Shown piece after piece: positions 19,799 to 31,066 of a DNA stretch of 64,000 nucleotides (position 1 is the first letter of the stretch; the number at the start of each line of letters is the position of its first letter). The stretch is taken from NCBI GenBank assembly GCA_017562135.1, contig QEYB01001046.1, positions 496,001-560,000 of the forward strand, written 5' to 3'. The notes beneath the pieces were generated by a model. The model saw only the letters and a list, made by a program, of their open reading frames with translations. It had not been told where the DNA came from and did no database searches. Made by a program: the position numbers and the translations under genes. The DNA comes from Dipylidium caninum (taxonomy: Eukaryota; Platyhelminthes; Cestoda; Cyclophyllidea; Dipylidiidae).

Positions 19799-21359
19799 TC
19801 ATGTAATCTTATTTGAATACACTTTTATATGAGTTTTTAGTGCTGGGTTCATTCCAACGTGGAAGAACAGAGAAATTCCCTGCGTCTTGGGGCCTCAGGG
19901 CCTCCTGAGCCTACTTTTGCCCGCCATAAAGCTCGAGTGAAGGAAAGTAGTCGGGAATTTGGGAACCGGCCCCTGACGCTGACAAAAATATTTTCCCCAG
20001 TCACTTCTTTGACCCGATGTGACTTTTCTGTAAGTGTTTGGAAGCCCATAGTTTGTACAAATCCCTGTCCACTGCTCGCCATCTTAGCGACTCCGGACAA
20101 GGACTGCCAAAATGAGGCGATAACTGCCTCTTTTTATATCTCAGACACAGCAAATCTCCCAGAATCCGAGTCTGTCGTGCTTGATTGTGTGGACTTTCCT
20201 CAGTGCTTCTTTAAATTGGTCTTCCTCAAGGTCCATTCTACCATGTCAAGTGGTAATTTTGTTGGCAGACCTCCTCTAAGCGGTATCACTTGTTCGGATG
20301 TGGTACTCTGTTAGGTAAGAAAGTGGGTGGCGTCTCGTTCTTTTTTGAGGCGGCCGTCGTCTTCCCTGGCAGTGACACTGTAGAAGGGGAGAGAGCATCC
20401 GGGGAATCGGCGTTCACGAAACCTACAGAAGCTGGCACATCGCTTGGCTCAAAACCGCACCTTTCGCGAGCGGGGCAGTTCTGAACTGTGTCGCTCTCCA
20501 CGCAAAGCAGCCGTCTATTTTTCACCATTTCTCCCTCCCTCCAGTGCCAACAGCTCAGATGGCAGCGAAAAAATGCTGCGACTTGACCTATTTCTTCTGC
20601 TTTCTTATATTTATTGCTACAAATTCTTTTATCCGAAAAAATTGGACATTTTCAAGTTGTGTATGATTGTGTGTCTGAATGCCTGAAGCTTTAAGCCTAC
20701 GTTTCATCGTCCACTTTTCATGAAAGGCTCTTGCACTCAATGCATCTGCATACACTTTGAGTAGACGGCAAATAAATTGGCAGGAAGTTCTAAACGAGCC
20801 CACATTAGCCACAAAAGCTTGTGTGGGTCAGTTTCTCTGTGGGACAAAAATAAATTGAGGGTTTAATTGACAGCAAAATTCTTTTCTATGCGGAAAAGTG
20901 GGGGGTTTTCACCATTGGCAGGCTGGTCGGCCCGCCCACCCAGTAGTTCGCCCGTTTAGCATATCAGACTCTTGTGCCTTGAGTGACAAACCAATTCACT
21001 CGTTTTTAATTAAAAATCGTCAAAGTTGCTAAATTGTTGTCCACTTTAACATGTCCTCCGACCTGACATCTTCACCACACTCACATTACACAGGAGTGCA
21101 CCTACTGCGCCATCCCAGTTGTATCAAATTCTGTTCAGGAGTTGGGGCACTAACCCCCACAACCCCGCCCCACCTTCCACCCTCTACCTTTTCTGCCGAG
21201 TCTGCCCTACACACAGGGGAGGGCGAGGCGACTGTGAGGGCCGCAGAGGGCATCTACTTGGCGCTCACACCTTTGAGCAGGCTCCTACGATGACTACCCT
21301 GTATTCTCTTTCATTTGTGTCACAAATGCAGTACGTACCCACCTACTCACCCACACATG
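19799..21359. other. DOCK 3' UTR and start of gene-poor region
   Basis: Stop-proximal sequence likely includes the 3' UTR. AATAAA-like signals occur near 20771 and 20849. An open frame of 151 codons at 19859-20314 has no recognisable domain and begins inside presumed UTR, so it is not called as a gene. Confidence 0.45.
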
Positions 21360-21381
21360 CACACACACACACACACACACA
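21360..21381 (+). repeat. (CA)n microsatellite
   Basis: About 11 uninterrupted CA dinucleotides preceded by shorter CA-rich sequence. Confidence 0.95.
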
Positions 21382-21785
21382 AACCTGTCAACGCTCTAGA
21401 CACAGAAATTCAATTTGTCATCTGGTTTTTTGGTAGAACCTACCTTCTCTTTATGTGGCTTCATTTTGGCTCTAGACGAGCCCCAGTTATGCCTCGAGGA
21501 TCCCTTTCTGTTGTGATGACGCAGCCTCCGATTGTGATACATGTCCGCGGAAGTAGACGCGTCTCATTCCAGTGTACGGGACAATAATTTGTGAGCGCAG
21601 GTGTATGAAAGAATGGTTAGGGATACTTAAAAAAAATCTAACTCGGACTCCTCTTTGGCATCATTTCCTTCCCCTACATTTCTACGTGTGCTTGCCACAG
21701 CGTTAAAATGCCCTCTGTTCTGGAAACCGCCTTGGGCATTAAATTATTTGTTTGCACAAGTAAAAAGACACCTGCCTGTTTCTGT

Positions 21786-21807
21786 GTCCAGCCTAAGCAG
21801 GCTGGAC
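21786..21807 (+). other. Perfect hairpin, 9-bp stem, 4-nt loop
   Basis: GTCCAGCCT, loop AAGC, AGGCTGGAC. No U-tract or processing context that would assign a role. Confidence 0.6.
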
Positions 21808-22965
21808 ATTCTATGGGAGGAGTTACGCCCCACTGAACCACGTGCGGGGGGCATACTTATCTCTGCAGGAACCGCAACGGGTCTTTCTGCTCAAGGCTTA
21901 GTAAACGAAACCTTCTACTTTTAAATTAGTGAGTAGCATACTAATACCTAGTCGGAAAATTGTTGTGAATTTCAATGTCTGTACATTTCATTTGCCTTTC
22001 GAAGGAGAAACCCTCACAGCCCCACACACATGCGGTTAAATGCCTACACCAACTGTCACTGTTGCGCGTCACCCCGGTTTCGGGGTGTCTGTTTTGGCCT
22101 GACACTCGACTTTCCCCTTACGTAAAAGGGTGCATTTGCTGCTTACTGGTGCATCGGGACAGAGCCATGAAAACGTTCCCTTTGAAAGCCGTAAAATCAA
22201 GATTCCTCTCATAACCTCGAGGAATGGCGTAGTATTAAACAGATTCATTCGATGATTGGGCAGAAAAAGCTTTAGACCTCTGACAAAGACGTTGACTAAT
22301 CCTCAGTCTTTTCAACCAAATATTTTGGTTACTTACATTTTGAATGGAATATAAATCGCAGTAATTTGAAATGAGTGAGTAGTTTAACTGAAAAGCCTGA
22401 TGACATTCGATGGTGGGACTTGGGTGACTAGCGAATAACTCTACCCTGCTCCACAGGTCGGTGTTGCCATGACTTGGAAGCACCCCTCCTCGGCGGAGGC
22501 AAGCCCTCCAGTACGCTTGCCCTTCCGCCTGCTCAAACCTCGAAATCATTGAAACATTCCACATCTATACACACCACTCAGTTAACCTACTGCTGGATTC
22601 GCTTCTCAGGGCTGAAGTTGTGCTTCCGAGGGTGCAGAAAGGTGCGTAAAATCTGCCCAATTGGGGTGCCTCAATTCTTCTATTTTACACTTTTGCACAG
22701 CCATGAATGAGACCGCTTGATTACACTATGGAACATGCTGCATAACAAAACTTTCGCGGTTACTGCACGATCATGCCGGAAAAGTAATAAGCCCCACAGC
22801 TTGCCTTATTTATATCCGTAAATGCATCTATATCGGAGTCCTTTCTGCACACCGCGTTAATAGCTGGTGATATCTCAGATCTATCCACTTGTAGCAGCTC
22901 AAATCACTCCGTACACTTGTGCGCATTCGAGTGTCATCTTAATTGCCATGTTCAGTAGCAGAAGA

Positions 22966-23060
22966 GGTGGTGGCGGTGGCGGTGGTGATGGTGATGGTGG
23001 TGGTGAAGGTGAGGGTGAAGGTGAAGGTGAAGAAGGGGAGAAAAGAGGAGGGGGGGGGAG
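22966..23060 (+). repeat. GGTGGC/GATGGT/GAAGGT purine-rich low-complexity tract
   Basis: Trinucleotide-based array (GGT, GAT, GAA mixtures) grading into G-rich sequence ending in a run of nine G. Translated it gives Gly/Glu/Asp runs, which I attribute to the repeat, not to a gene. Confidence 0.9.
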
Positions 23061-23144
23061 CGTGGCTGATACCGATCTCTAAGAGGGTACCCAAAGGCCG
23101 AACTTAAGTCAACAATCACGGGACGAGAGGGCGAGTGAGAGAGA

Positions 23145-23217
23145 TGAAGTGAGGCGAGGTGAGGTAAAGTGAGACGAGGCGAAGCGAGGCGAGGCGAGGC
23201 GAGGCGATTCGAGGCGG
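23145..23217 (+). repeat. Degenerate (GAGGC)n pentanucleotide array
   Basis: GAGGTGAGGT grading into four perfect GAGGC units and then variants. It lies 85 bp from the preceding purine-rich tract. Confidence 0.9.
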
Positions 23218-23428
23218 GTTGGGGAATGAGGCAATTAGGACTATTTGTGCACGAAATATGACAAACGGTCTCACACTCGTAGCCCTCTAATCAGTGACGA
23301 TTACTGCATCCAGTGTTTGCAGTAATTAGAGACTTTGTGCTTTGCTAGCACTGACCGCCTCTTTCCCCTCTTTGCATTCTCGCATGACCCTCTGCATATT
23401 GCAAAATTCATCTTCTTTTGTAGATTGC

Positions 23429-23457
23429 GAATCACCGCCTGCTTAAGGCGGTGATTC
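23429..23457 (+). other. Perfect hairpin, 12-bp stem, 5-nt loop
   Basis: GAATCACCGCCT, loop GCTTA, AGGCGGTGATTC. All 12 pairs are Watson-Crick. Flanks do not extend the stem, so it is too short for a typical pre-miRNA. Confidence 0.7.
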
Positions 23458-24069
23458 TCCTGGTGAGTTTGGTAATTTGTATAAGGTGGCACACGAAGCA
23501 GAATTTCATCCGCCCCAGCATCGCCAATTAACTTTGAGGCTTTTTGCCACTAAGAAAATTCTTTCAATGTTCATAAAACACTCGGATAGTTATTCAAACA
23601 AAAGGGCTTGTTAAGTTCACTTCAATGGAACAACTCACCTCCGCCCAGATCGCCGTAGTCCATGAAATTTGCACTCCATCTACAGGTATGCTTTTGGGAA
23701 GTCCATAATCCATTTCTTGGGGCTGAAGAAAATCCTTAAAACTGTGTTGTCGTGGTCATAGTCGGCGTCGGAGTCCCCGTTACGCCATTCCATGGAATCC
23801 ACACGAGTAACGCAAGTGTTAAATTTCAACGGCCTGGGAAGCAAATCGCAATAATTTCTCATTCACAGTTCTATTTAGAGCATTGACAACAGGCGACCAC
23901 ACCAAGTGGTCGCCATGCCGACTTGAAAGGGGGACGAGGGCGAGGGGTGGCGGGCGAGTACCCCGCAGGAATTGCGCACCGTACTTCGTGACTTCCGGTG
24001 GGTGGGTGATCAGGACGGAGATTTACGCCTTTCACAAAAACTCACTGTTGTTTACACTCTTTAAAGGTT

Positions 24070-24073
<4 letters not shown>

Positions 24074-24103
<30 letters not shown>
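24074..24103 (+). repeat. (CT)n microsatellite
   Basis: About 15 CT units, pure. Confidence 0.95.
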
Positions 24104-24106
<3 letters not shown>

Positions 24107-24310
24107 TCGTCCTATGTAAACACTCGTGGGTTGCCGGGTCCGACGGTGCAGTCAACTGCGCTGCAACGATGGCATCCACGACTGGGCGAGGTGGTGTTTA
24201 CGTTTCCTCCAACTGGCGGAGGAGAGTTGGTTGTGATACCAATTGTACCAAAGGATATCTGTCTTACCCCGACCTTGGCGGTTCCCGTTATGCTTACCGT
24301 TGCCGTCTTT

Positions 24311-24339
24311 GTCGTCGTCGTCGTCGTCGTCGTCGTCGT
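24311..24339 (+). repeat. (GTC)n trinucleotide microsatellite
   Basis: Nine to ten GTC units. Both strands give long open frames here because of the repeat. Confidence 0.95.
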
Positions 24340-24499
24340 TAATGCACCACCACACGGGCTGCGATAAACCATGTGTAAATCTCGGCACGGAGGAGTGATT
24401 TAGCCTACCCACCTTAATCTACTACGTGGTGGGAATGGACTCTCATCGCAAAATGCTGCGGCTAATTTCGAACAAAAAACAAACAAACAAACCCACAGC

Positions 24500-27400
24500 A
24501 TCTGATGTCACCCCTCGGTGGTCGGCAAAGGGGCAACACGTTCAAAGTATTATATACTACGAATCCATGGGATAACGTCTACAGATTGTTATAATTCTGC
24601 CATGATGAAGAAATCAGGTTATACTAGAGGCTGATGGGGAATTGGCCTCTCACAAAGCGGCTGACCGACCTCTACTCTCCTTGTCGGTAGAATGTTTTCC
24701 TGGGGCCTCGAACATAAATTTGGAACTTACAAGCAAGTTAAGTTATAGTTATCCTTCCCGTGGATCATTCAATTAGGACGTATATGAACACAATTTCGTT
24801 ATAAGTGATGTTACGCTCTCGAAAAATTTGGGCAGATCATTTGAATAGGGTCAGCTCCTCACCTTCAACCATTAAATCTCAAATGACCTGTGGCTCACGT
24901 AATCGGTCTCCCCCAGCCTCCGCTCCCCCCTACCCGGCTCCCTTCCCCGCCGTCGCCCCAATTCAGATTGTTCGAGGGTATCCCACCTCGTCCAGTCCCC
25001 TTAACGCGGCGCCTTGGCGCGTGGACGTCTTTAGAACTGCCTGAACCTCGTCATCACCCATTCGAGGCTGTCGGCTGAGTCGCTGTTCCCTCACTGACAA
25101 TGGCTCCGTATAGCGAAGTTTTTTGTTCGTCCGTGTGAGGTCCTGCGAGTCCGTGTATTCTGCCGCCTCCTTGGTGGCATGAATCCCAGCCCAGACCTCT
25201 GACCCGCTGGCACCCCTTGCGCCAGTCATAAATTCCCCTTAACGCCTCAGGTTAAGTGAGGCACCCAAATTTTAATGGAATTAACACATTTTTGAGAATC
25301 AGCTTGTGGCTCTCGTGACACCTGCACTTCCCCGAGGGGAAGAATTCCAAACCCAAAATGAGGGCGCACATGGTGCATGTTTTTAGCCAGACCCTTTTAC
25401 TTTTCTAATTTTCTATGGCCACATTCGTGTGGGCGCATATGCAATCGGACAGAAATACGCGGATGCCATGCTTAAATTGTGTGAGACTCTGCACAGAGAC
25501 CTCATCAAAAGGCATGAATGCAAGTAATTCGTTTTTTCGTAGTGAGCTTGTTATTCTTACAAATTAAAGTGAAACACTTTGAAAGGGAAAATGCCGAAGT
25601 GAAAATTTTGGCCAGTGATCATGCAGATTCCAGGTTGTACTGCTTGACGGTTGAAAACAGGGAGGAAGGCGAGCAACTACCAGAACTAGCATTTGTCCTA
25701 CACACAAGGCGAGGCTAAGCTGACGAAAGAAGGTGTCACTTTCTTCTTCCGTAATCAGGAGTTGTAAGTCCGCGGCATCACTCGAAGAGCGGCCACACGG
25801 CTGATGGGGAATCGAAAGACGAGGGCTTCTCTCAGGTCATCCCCGTGTCATCAAATGGCGCCCCAAGTCGTAAATCGGGCGGGGTGGTCCTTTCTCCTCC
25901 ATTCGCCATCTGAGGCAGTTCTTTGGAATAAACCTATTCCGTTTTATAACGGCCAGGGGTCAGACCACCCAGACTCGAGGTTGTGGAGGCAGGGCATCAT
26001 AGATCGCCGGGCATCCACCTTCTGCCTCTTCAGCCTTCCTCGCAAAAAGCCCTGCCCGCCAAGTTGTAGTGGCTCAGCCAAGGCGTTCTTCCTCCACTCT
26101 CTCCACGAAACCTCAATTCTCTTTCCAGCGTTCCGCAAAACTTATGCTCACCCAAATTGCCATGATCTCGAGAAGTTTGAATTACAACGCAACTTCAGCT
26201 GGAACGAAACCTAGAAAGTAAGCCTCTCCGAATGGATAACAAGAGATGGCAAGTTGCCAATCTGTCCCCATACACGTTGTAATGAAACATCGGCGTGGCC
26301 GAGTGAATGCATCATAGTCGTTGGTGATTCAACAAATTAAAGGAATTCTGAACTCTTTAGGACGTCGTCTTCCTATAAGCATTTCAGTGGGTCGAACACT
26401 GGAGTAATTGTACTGAAATTTTTTGTATCAGGAATAGGAAAGCCCGGCTGTGGTTCTCTGCATCCTCCTCTGTGACGGAAGGTAGACATACAAATTTATT
26501 GCATGAAGAAAGCCCAAAAACGTAAATGCTTGAGCTGATAACAGCATGTTGAGAGTCTTGGAATGCACCTGCGTCCTTCCTTCCCAAAATCTCAGTTTTC
26601 ATTTACCCCGAACACTCTCAAGAGTGTGTGGACTGTCACAAAAAGCAGCATTTGCAAGCCGTGTTCACTCATTTTGCCACATAACCCCCTCACATCTGCC
26701 CATGAGTGCTCCCCGTAGTCGCGATGTAAATCGGGCATGATGCCGAGACGACGACAGTCACAAAATGGAAGGTTGCTTTCATGTGACCCGACAGTCAATT
26801 GAGTATCCCGTTGGCGCAGCTCACCGGTAGTCTCGAGGGGATGTCAGTCAGTTCGGTGAAACGGCCTGGGGCTACACGGAAATTGTAGGCCGCCTTCTAA
26901 TATTTTGCATTATGCAGAAAGATTTGTGAGCTTAAATGAAGACTGTTCTTCCGTTCTGAGTATTTTTTGCCCTTAGACGCCTTAAGCAAATGAAAGTGTA
27001 AACTAATTGAGTATAACCCTAAGTTTTTGGTGCATAGTTGAGTGTGTTCCATGAGACATTCATGTGAGAATCATCCACTCAATTTTTCTCTGGCTAAAGT
27101 TCCGGTTCTCTCCCTTTCTCTTCTCATCACACCGTTCACACGAACTAAGAGATGCGAAATCTTGTGAGGGTGGAGGCGATGTTCACCAGTGTCAGCCAAA
27201 CCCTTGACGCCAGTGTTCGGTAACTGAAATAGCTCACAAAGGCTCCGTTTTGACGTGCACATAGGCGACAAGGAGGCACGGATCCCCTCCGGGCTTCGCA
27301 GACTCCCTGAAAAGGCTGGTTGTGTTTAACTGGCCTCCTTTCGTTATTCTCAACGTTTAAAAGGTCCACCGTAAGCCGGTCGAGGCGAATTTATTGCCTA

Positions 27401-29670
27401 ATCTCCAGCCTTTATTCCTCCGCAATGCGACATTGCCGTGAGGACGTGTTTTAGGTCTCGCGGTGCGACTGTACCTGCAGCACACTCATTCGGTGTTGTT
27501 ATGATCAAATTCGCACCGAGGAGTGGGTGCACCGTCTGAGCAACTATTCCTCCTTCTCCTCCTCCTCCTCCACCAATGACCTGGATTTCATCAACGCCGG
27601 TTCCCATGAGGTCGCCTCACTTTTCACCGCACTCTCCACCGTCATGTTGCTTCTTTTGTGGGGTCAGCAAGAGGATATACTGGTGCCAGCAGTATGCTCG
27701 CGAACCAACAATTATTTTTGGATGTGAAAAAGTAAAAGTGTTCGTTCTTGATGAAAAACGCGAGCTAACAGTGCTTCACACAATGAAGCAGAGAGAACAT
27801 GCCATTCACACCAGCGATTGCAGCCGAGAAAGTGGAAAGTAACAAACAGAGGATATCACTTTAAATTTACTCTAGTGACAGAGCTGAAATTGCCTCCATT
27901 CCGGCAGTGCGACAAGCGTGGCAGGGATTTTAGTTCGACAACCCCAACTAATGTTGGCAGTTTTAGGTCTTTCCAAATCCAGCGCCATCGCATAGTAGGA
28001 CTGAAATAAAGGCTCCTAATTGTGATCTAGAGGCTTCGACTTGACGGTGAGGCACCTTTCTTTCAGTGCTTGATTTTACAGCCTGTGGCACCTGCCACGT
28101 GGCCCACGAAGTAAAATTTTACACTAAAATGCATTGGCTTCCACTCTCTCCGAAGTGTTGCCACGGAGTCTCAGTCCTCATCTTCCTTGGAACATTCTTC
28201 AAAGCATTTTAACTTTACGGCGACATCCCGCAGTGGAATGGCCAGCAACCCCAGAGGCCTAAGGAGAAAATGAAACTCGAAAGACGCCTGTGCTTCAGCG
28301 GTGCGGTCTGTCGGCTCACGTCAGGACCCCGTCAAAATCAACCTCCGCAGCCTAAGTGGTCTGGCGGACACTGACCAAACGACTTCACGAAAAGAAGAAA
28401 AATTGCAAATTATTTGATAACCTGAATGTCTGTTTTTTCTTTTCAAAATTCTTTCCAAATTTGAGCCGCACGTGAATTGCCTTTCGCGTTGTCCGTACGC
28501 CAAAGACGGTGGCGTGCTTCTGTTCTATGCCGTATGCAAACATTTCTTCCGTCTCGATAAAGTGATGCCTCCCTCATGGTGTTCTCCGGTTCATCCCACC
28601 TGGCTTCACACTTCCCGTCTGGCCGCTGCACCACAATCATTTGAGGAAATGTCTTCAAGTAGCCCACGGCGTCCCAGGTCTCCTTGCCTTGTGTCTACTG
28701 TCGGGGTTTTTCCTCCAATCATTCACTCCAGCGTACACATCATTTAGGCGCTCAGGTTTAAACCACCACGATTCTTTGATTTACACACTCATGCGAGGGT
28801 AGCTTTTGCCTCTGGGAGCAGAGGATCCGGCGTGAGACACTCCGACTACCGCCTTATGGATGCCCTGCTCCGCCGTCGTCCGCTCCGTCAGTCCACTGCG
28901 AGTGATTTGAGGACAGAGGTGGAGGGAAAATCGGCGTGTCACAGCCTTCTGTTCGTATAAGGCTACTTAAGGGCGAGCCTGCGATGTGTTTTTGTCATGC
29001 AATTCGGGCTGCAGACGAGTGAGACGCTCCACCGTGTCTCCCACCAAATTCCACTTCCTCTTCGCGCTCGAAGTCGAATTTTACTTAGCCACCAACAGTA
29101 TTGTTGTTGCATGCTCCAGTGATTTTTCACCTTGCCGCCAACACATTCTCACTTTTCCCCAAAACTCCTGGCGCTTTTCTAACACAGGAAATTGAGTAGA
29201 TTCCCTCTCACTCTCTGATTACCACGCTTGAACGGCACGCGCATAATCATTCCACTTGTTCATGAAATTTTACCCTGGGAATTTAATACACTTCTGCATT
29301 TACTGCCTTTAACTGACTTTAACCTCGTTCTGAGAACAATACCTCGTGAATTTTCATTAGCAGCAACAGTGGGTAGCAGTAGCCTCAAAATAACAGAGGC
29401 AGAGTATAAGATCCCACCATTTTGTTTGGTAATGAGGCACAAACTCCACTTTTCCGTGCTAACGCGCCCAGTGGTGGGAAAGTCCGCGTCCGCCCACAAT
29501 AATAGGAGTGGCGAAGTTAATTTAGTAGTTAGGATTCGGGATAAAAAGGAGCGGAGAAGGATAGGGCCAGAGGTGAAAAGACTACCGTGGGAAGGGCTCT
29601 GTTGATACTGCAGGAAAACCACGAATTCACTAGTGGCTGGAGGCGTGTGACCGTAGTTGGCGCACCTGAA
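24500..29670. other. Gene-free stretch, nothing supported
   Basis: Open frames up to 136 codons (25804-26214) occur but show no domain, no good flanking splice signals and no codon bias. A short CTC-rich tract lies at 27551-27572. I see no exon I would defend. Confidence 0.45.
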
Positions 29671-29678
29671 TGCGGTAA

Positions 29679-29699
29679 GTGTGTGTGTGTGTGTGTGTG
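29679..29699 (+). repeat. (GT)n microsatellite
   Basis: About 10 GT units. Confidence 0.95.
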
Positions 29700-29737
29700 A
29701 AAAGGGGAGGAGAGGAGAACAAAATGGCTTCCCGCCC

Positions 29738-29764
29738 CCCTCGCCCTCGCCCTCGCCCTCCCCC
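29738..29764 (+). repeat. (TCGCCC)n hexamer tract
   Basis: Four units of TCGCCC. Together with the neighbouring GT arrays it creates a spurious minus-strand open frame over 29260-29829. Confidence 0.9.
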
Positions 29765-29874
29765 TGGGTGTCACACCTTGACGAGTGTGAGAGTGGGAAC
29801 TCCTTTCTCGAGGCAGGAGATTTGGCCAAACGCGCCCCTCATGGATTAGGTGCACTTGAGTGGAGTGGAGTAGC

Positions 29875-29903
29875 TGTGTGTGTGTGTGTGTGTGTGTGTG
29901 TGT
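29875..29903 (+). repeat. (GT)n microsatellite
   Basis: About 14 GT units, 180 bp from the first GT array. Confidence 0.95.
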
Positions 29904-31047
29904 TGCCTTTCACACATAAATTGCTGTCTACAGGAGAAAGCAATGACAGTGCAGCAGCATTCCCCGATGTGAAGGCATCAGCGTTTATTCCACAGGGGAA
30001 TGCGCTGGTCACGGCGTAGTGATAACCCCTCAGTGATGGCTCAACTACATGCCTAATTTAAGGCAGATTAGATATTTCCCCTCCATTAACCGGGAGATCG
30101 CCTTTCCTCCCGCAGCCTCGAGAATTTCTTATCACACCACGTAGAGCATCGTCCATCATATTTTATTCATTGATGTCTACTGATGTCAAACGCCTTTGAA
30201 TTCACTTACTTCCTAATATTTAGGGTAGCATGCATGCCACAGATTGGAGAGCTTTTCTTCAAGCACCTTCATTCGATCCCTCCTTTTAATGCCTCGGGAA
30301 GTACTCTGTATGCAGGTTTCACTGGGGATAGCAAATACTCTCCACTATCCTCTCCTCCCTTCCCCCGTGAGTGATTAAAGGACCGTGAAACGGGGAAAAA
30401 ATCGAGCAATGAAGCCAATGGCAATCAGTTTAGGGCTTCGCCCAACAGTGTCTCCTGTTTTATGGTAAAATTCCAGCTACATAATCCGCAAGAGTGTGCC
30501 TAAATTGTCAAGATTTCACGTTGGACCGACAGTGTTACCGTCTCTCCCGTCACTAGGCTAGTTGGAAAGTGAAAACAAACGAGGTTTATGACCTCTGTGT
30601 AGGGTCACTGCTCACATTCGTCCATGACTACTGGCTCGGTTCTTATCAACCCTTTTTCCCGACCGCCAAACTTGTAGTCTGGACACTATCCCTTTCCTGT
30701 AGATGGGACTGAAAGGTTACGCTGGAAAGAGGGTCAGTCGTATTTGTATGGGAGTGGTGGAAAGGTGTGAACCGCTTGGAGAAAAACCCACTCCTTTGGC
30801 CAAATCTGCGTTATAACGTGACTTCAGGGAGGGCACGGCGTCCCTTCAAACTGGCTGATATCGCACAGGTAAAGGCGACTCGGATTTCCTTCCAATCCGC
30901 TCCCGACGGCCTGAAATTATTCCCATTCATTGAAGGCAAACGTATCTCCCAGCATGTGACAGGCAAGCAGATTGACGCCTTTAATTGATGGTCTCAAAGG
31001 GATGGATTTTATGGAGGACAGGACGGGTGTTGGAGACGGCTTGATCC

Positions 31048-31066
31048 GCACACAACAGTTGTGTGC
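31048..31066 (+). other. Perfect 9-bp inverted repeat around one base
   Basis: GCACACAAC-A-GTTGTGTGC. The arms are too close to form a stable RNA hairpin, so a dimeric protein-binding site is as likely as chance. Confidence 0.5.

Noticed and set aside
19859..20314. 151-codon open frame just after the DOCK stop
   Set aside because: It has no domain, splice support or similarity I recognise. Position and composition fit a 3' UTR.
22867..23082. Gly/Glu-rich open frame
   Set aside because: It is a direct translation of a purine-rich simple repeat, without flanking coding features.
26288..26340. GGCGTGGCCGAGTGAATGC resembling a tRNA-Ser/Leu D-arm (A box)
   Set aside because: No anticodon stem, no GGTTCGAATCC-type B box at the right distance and no acceptor stem pairing.
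29260..29829. 189-codon minus-strand open frame
   Set aside because: Much of its length comes from the GT and TCGCCC arrays, giving His-Thr and Gly-Glu runs. The rest shows no domain.
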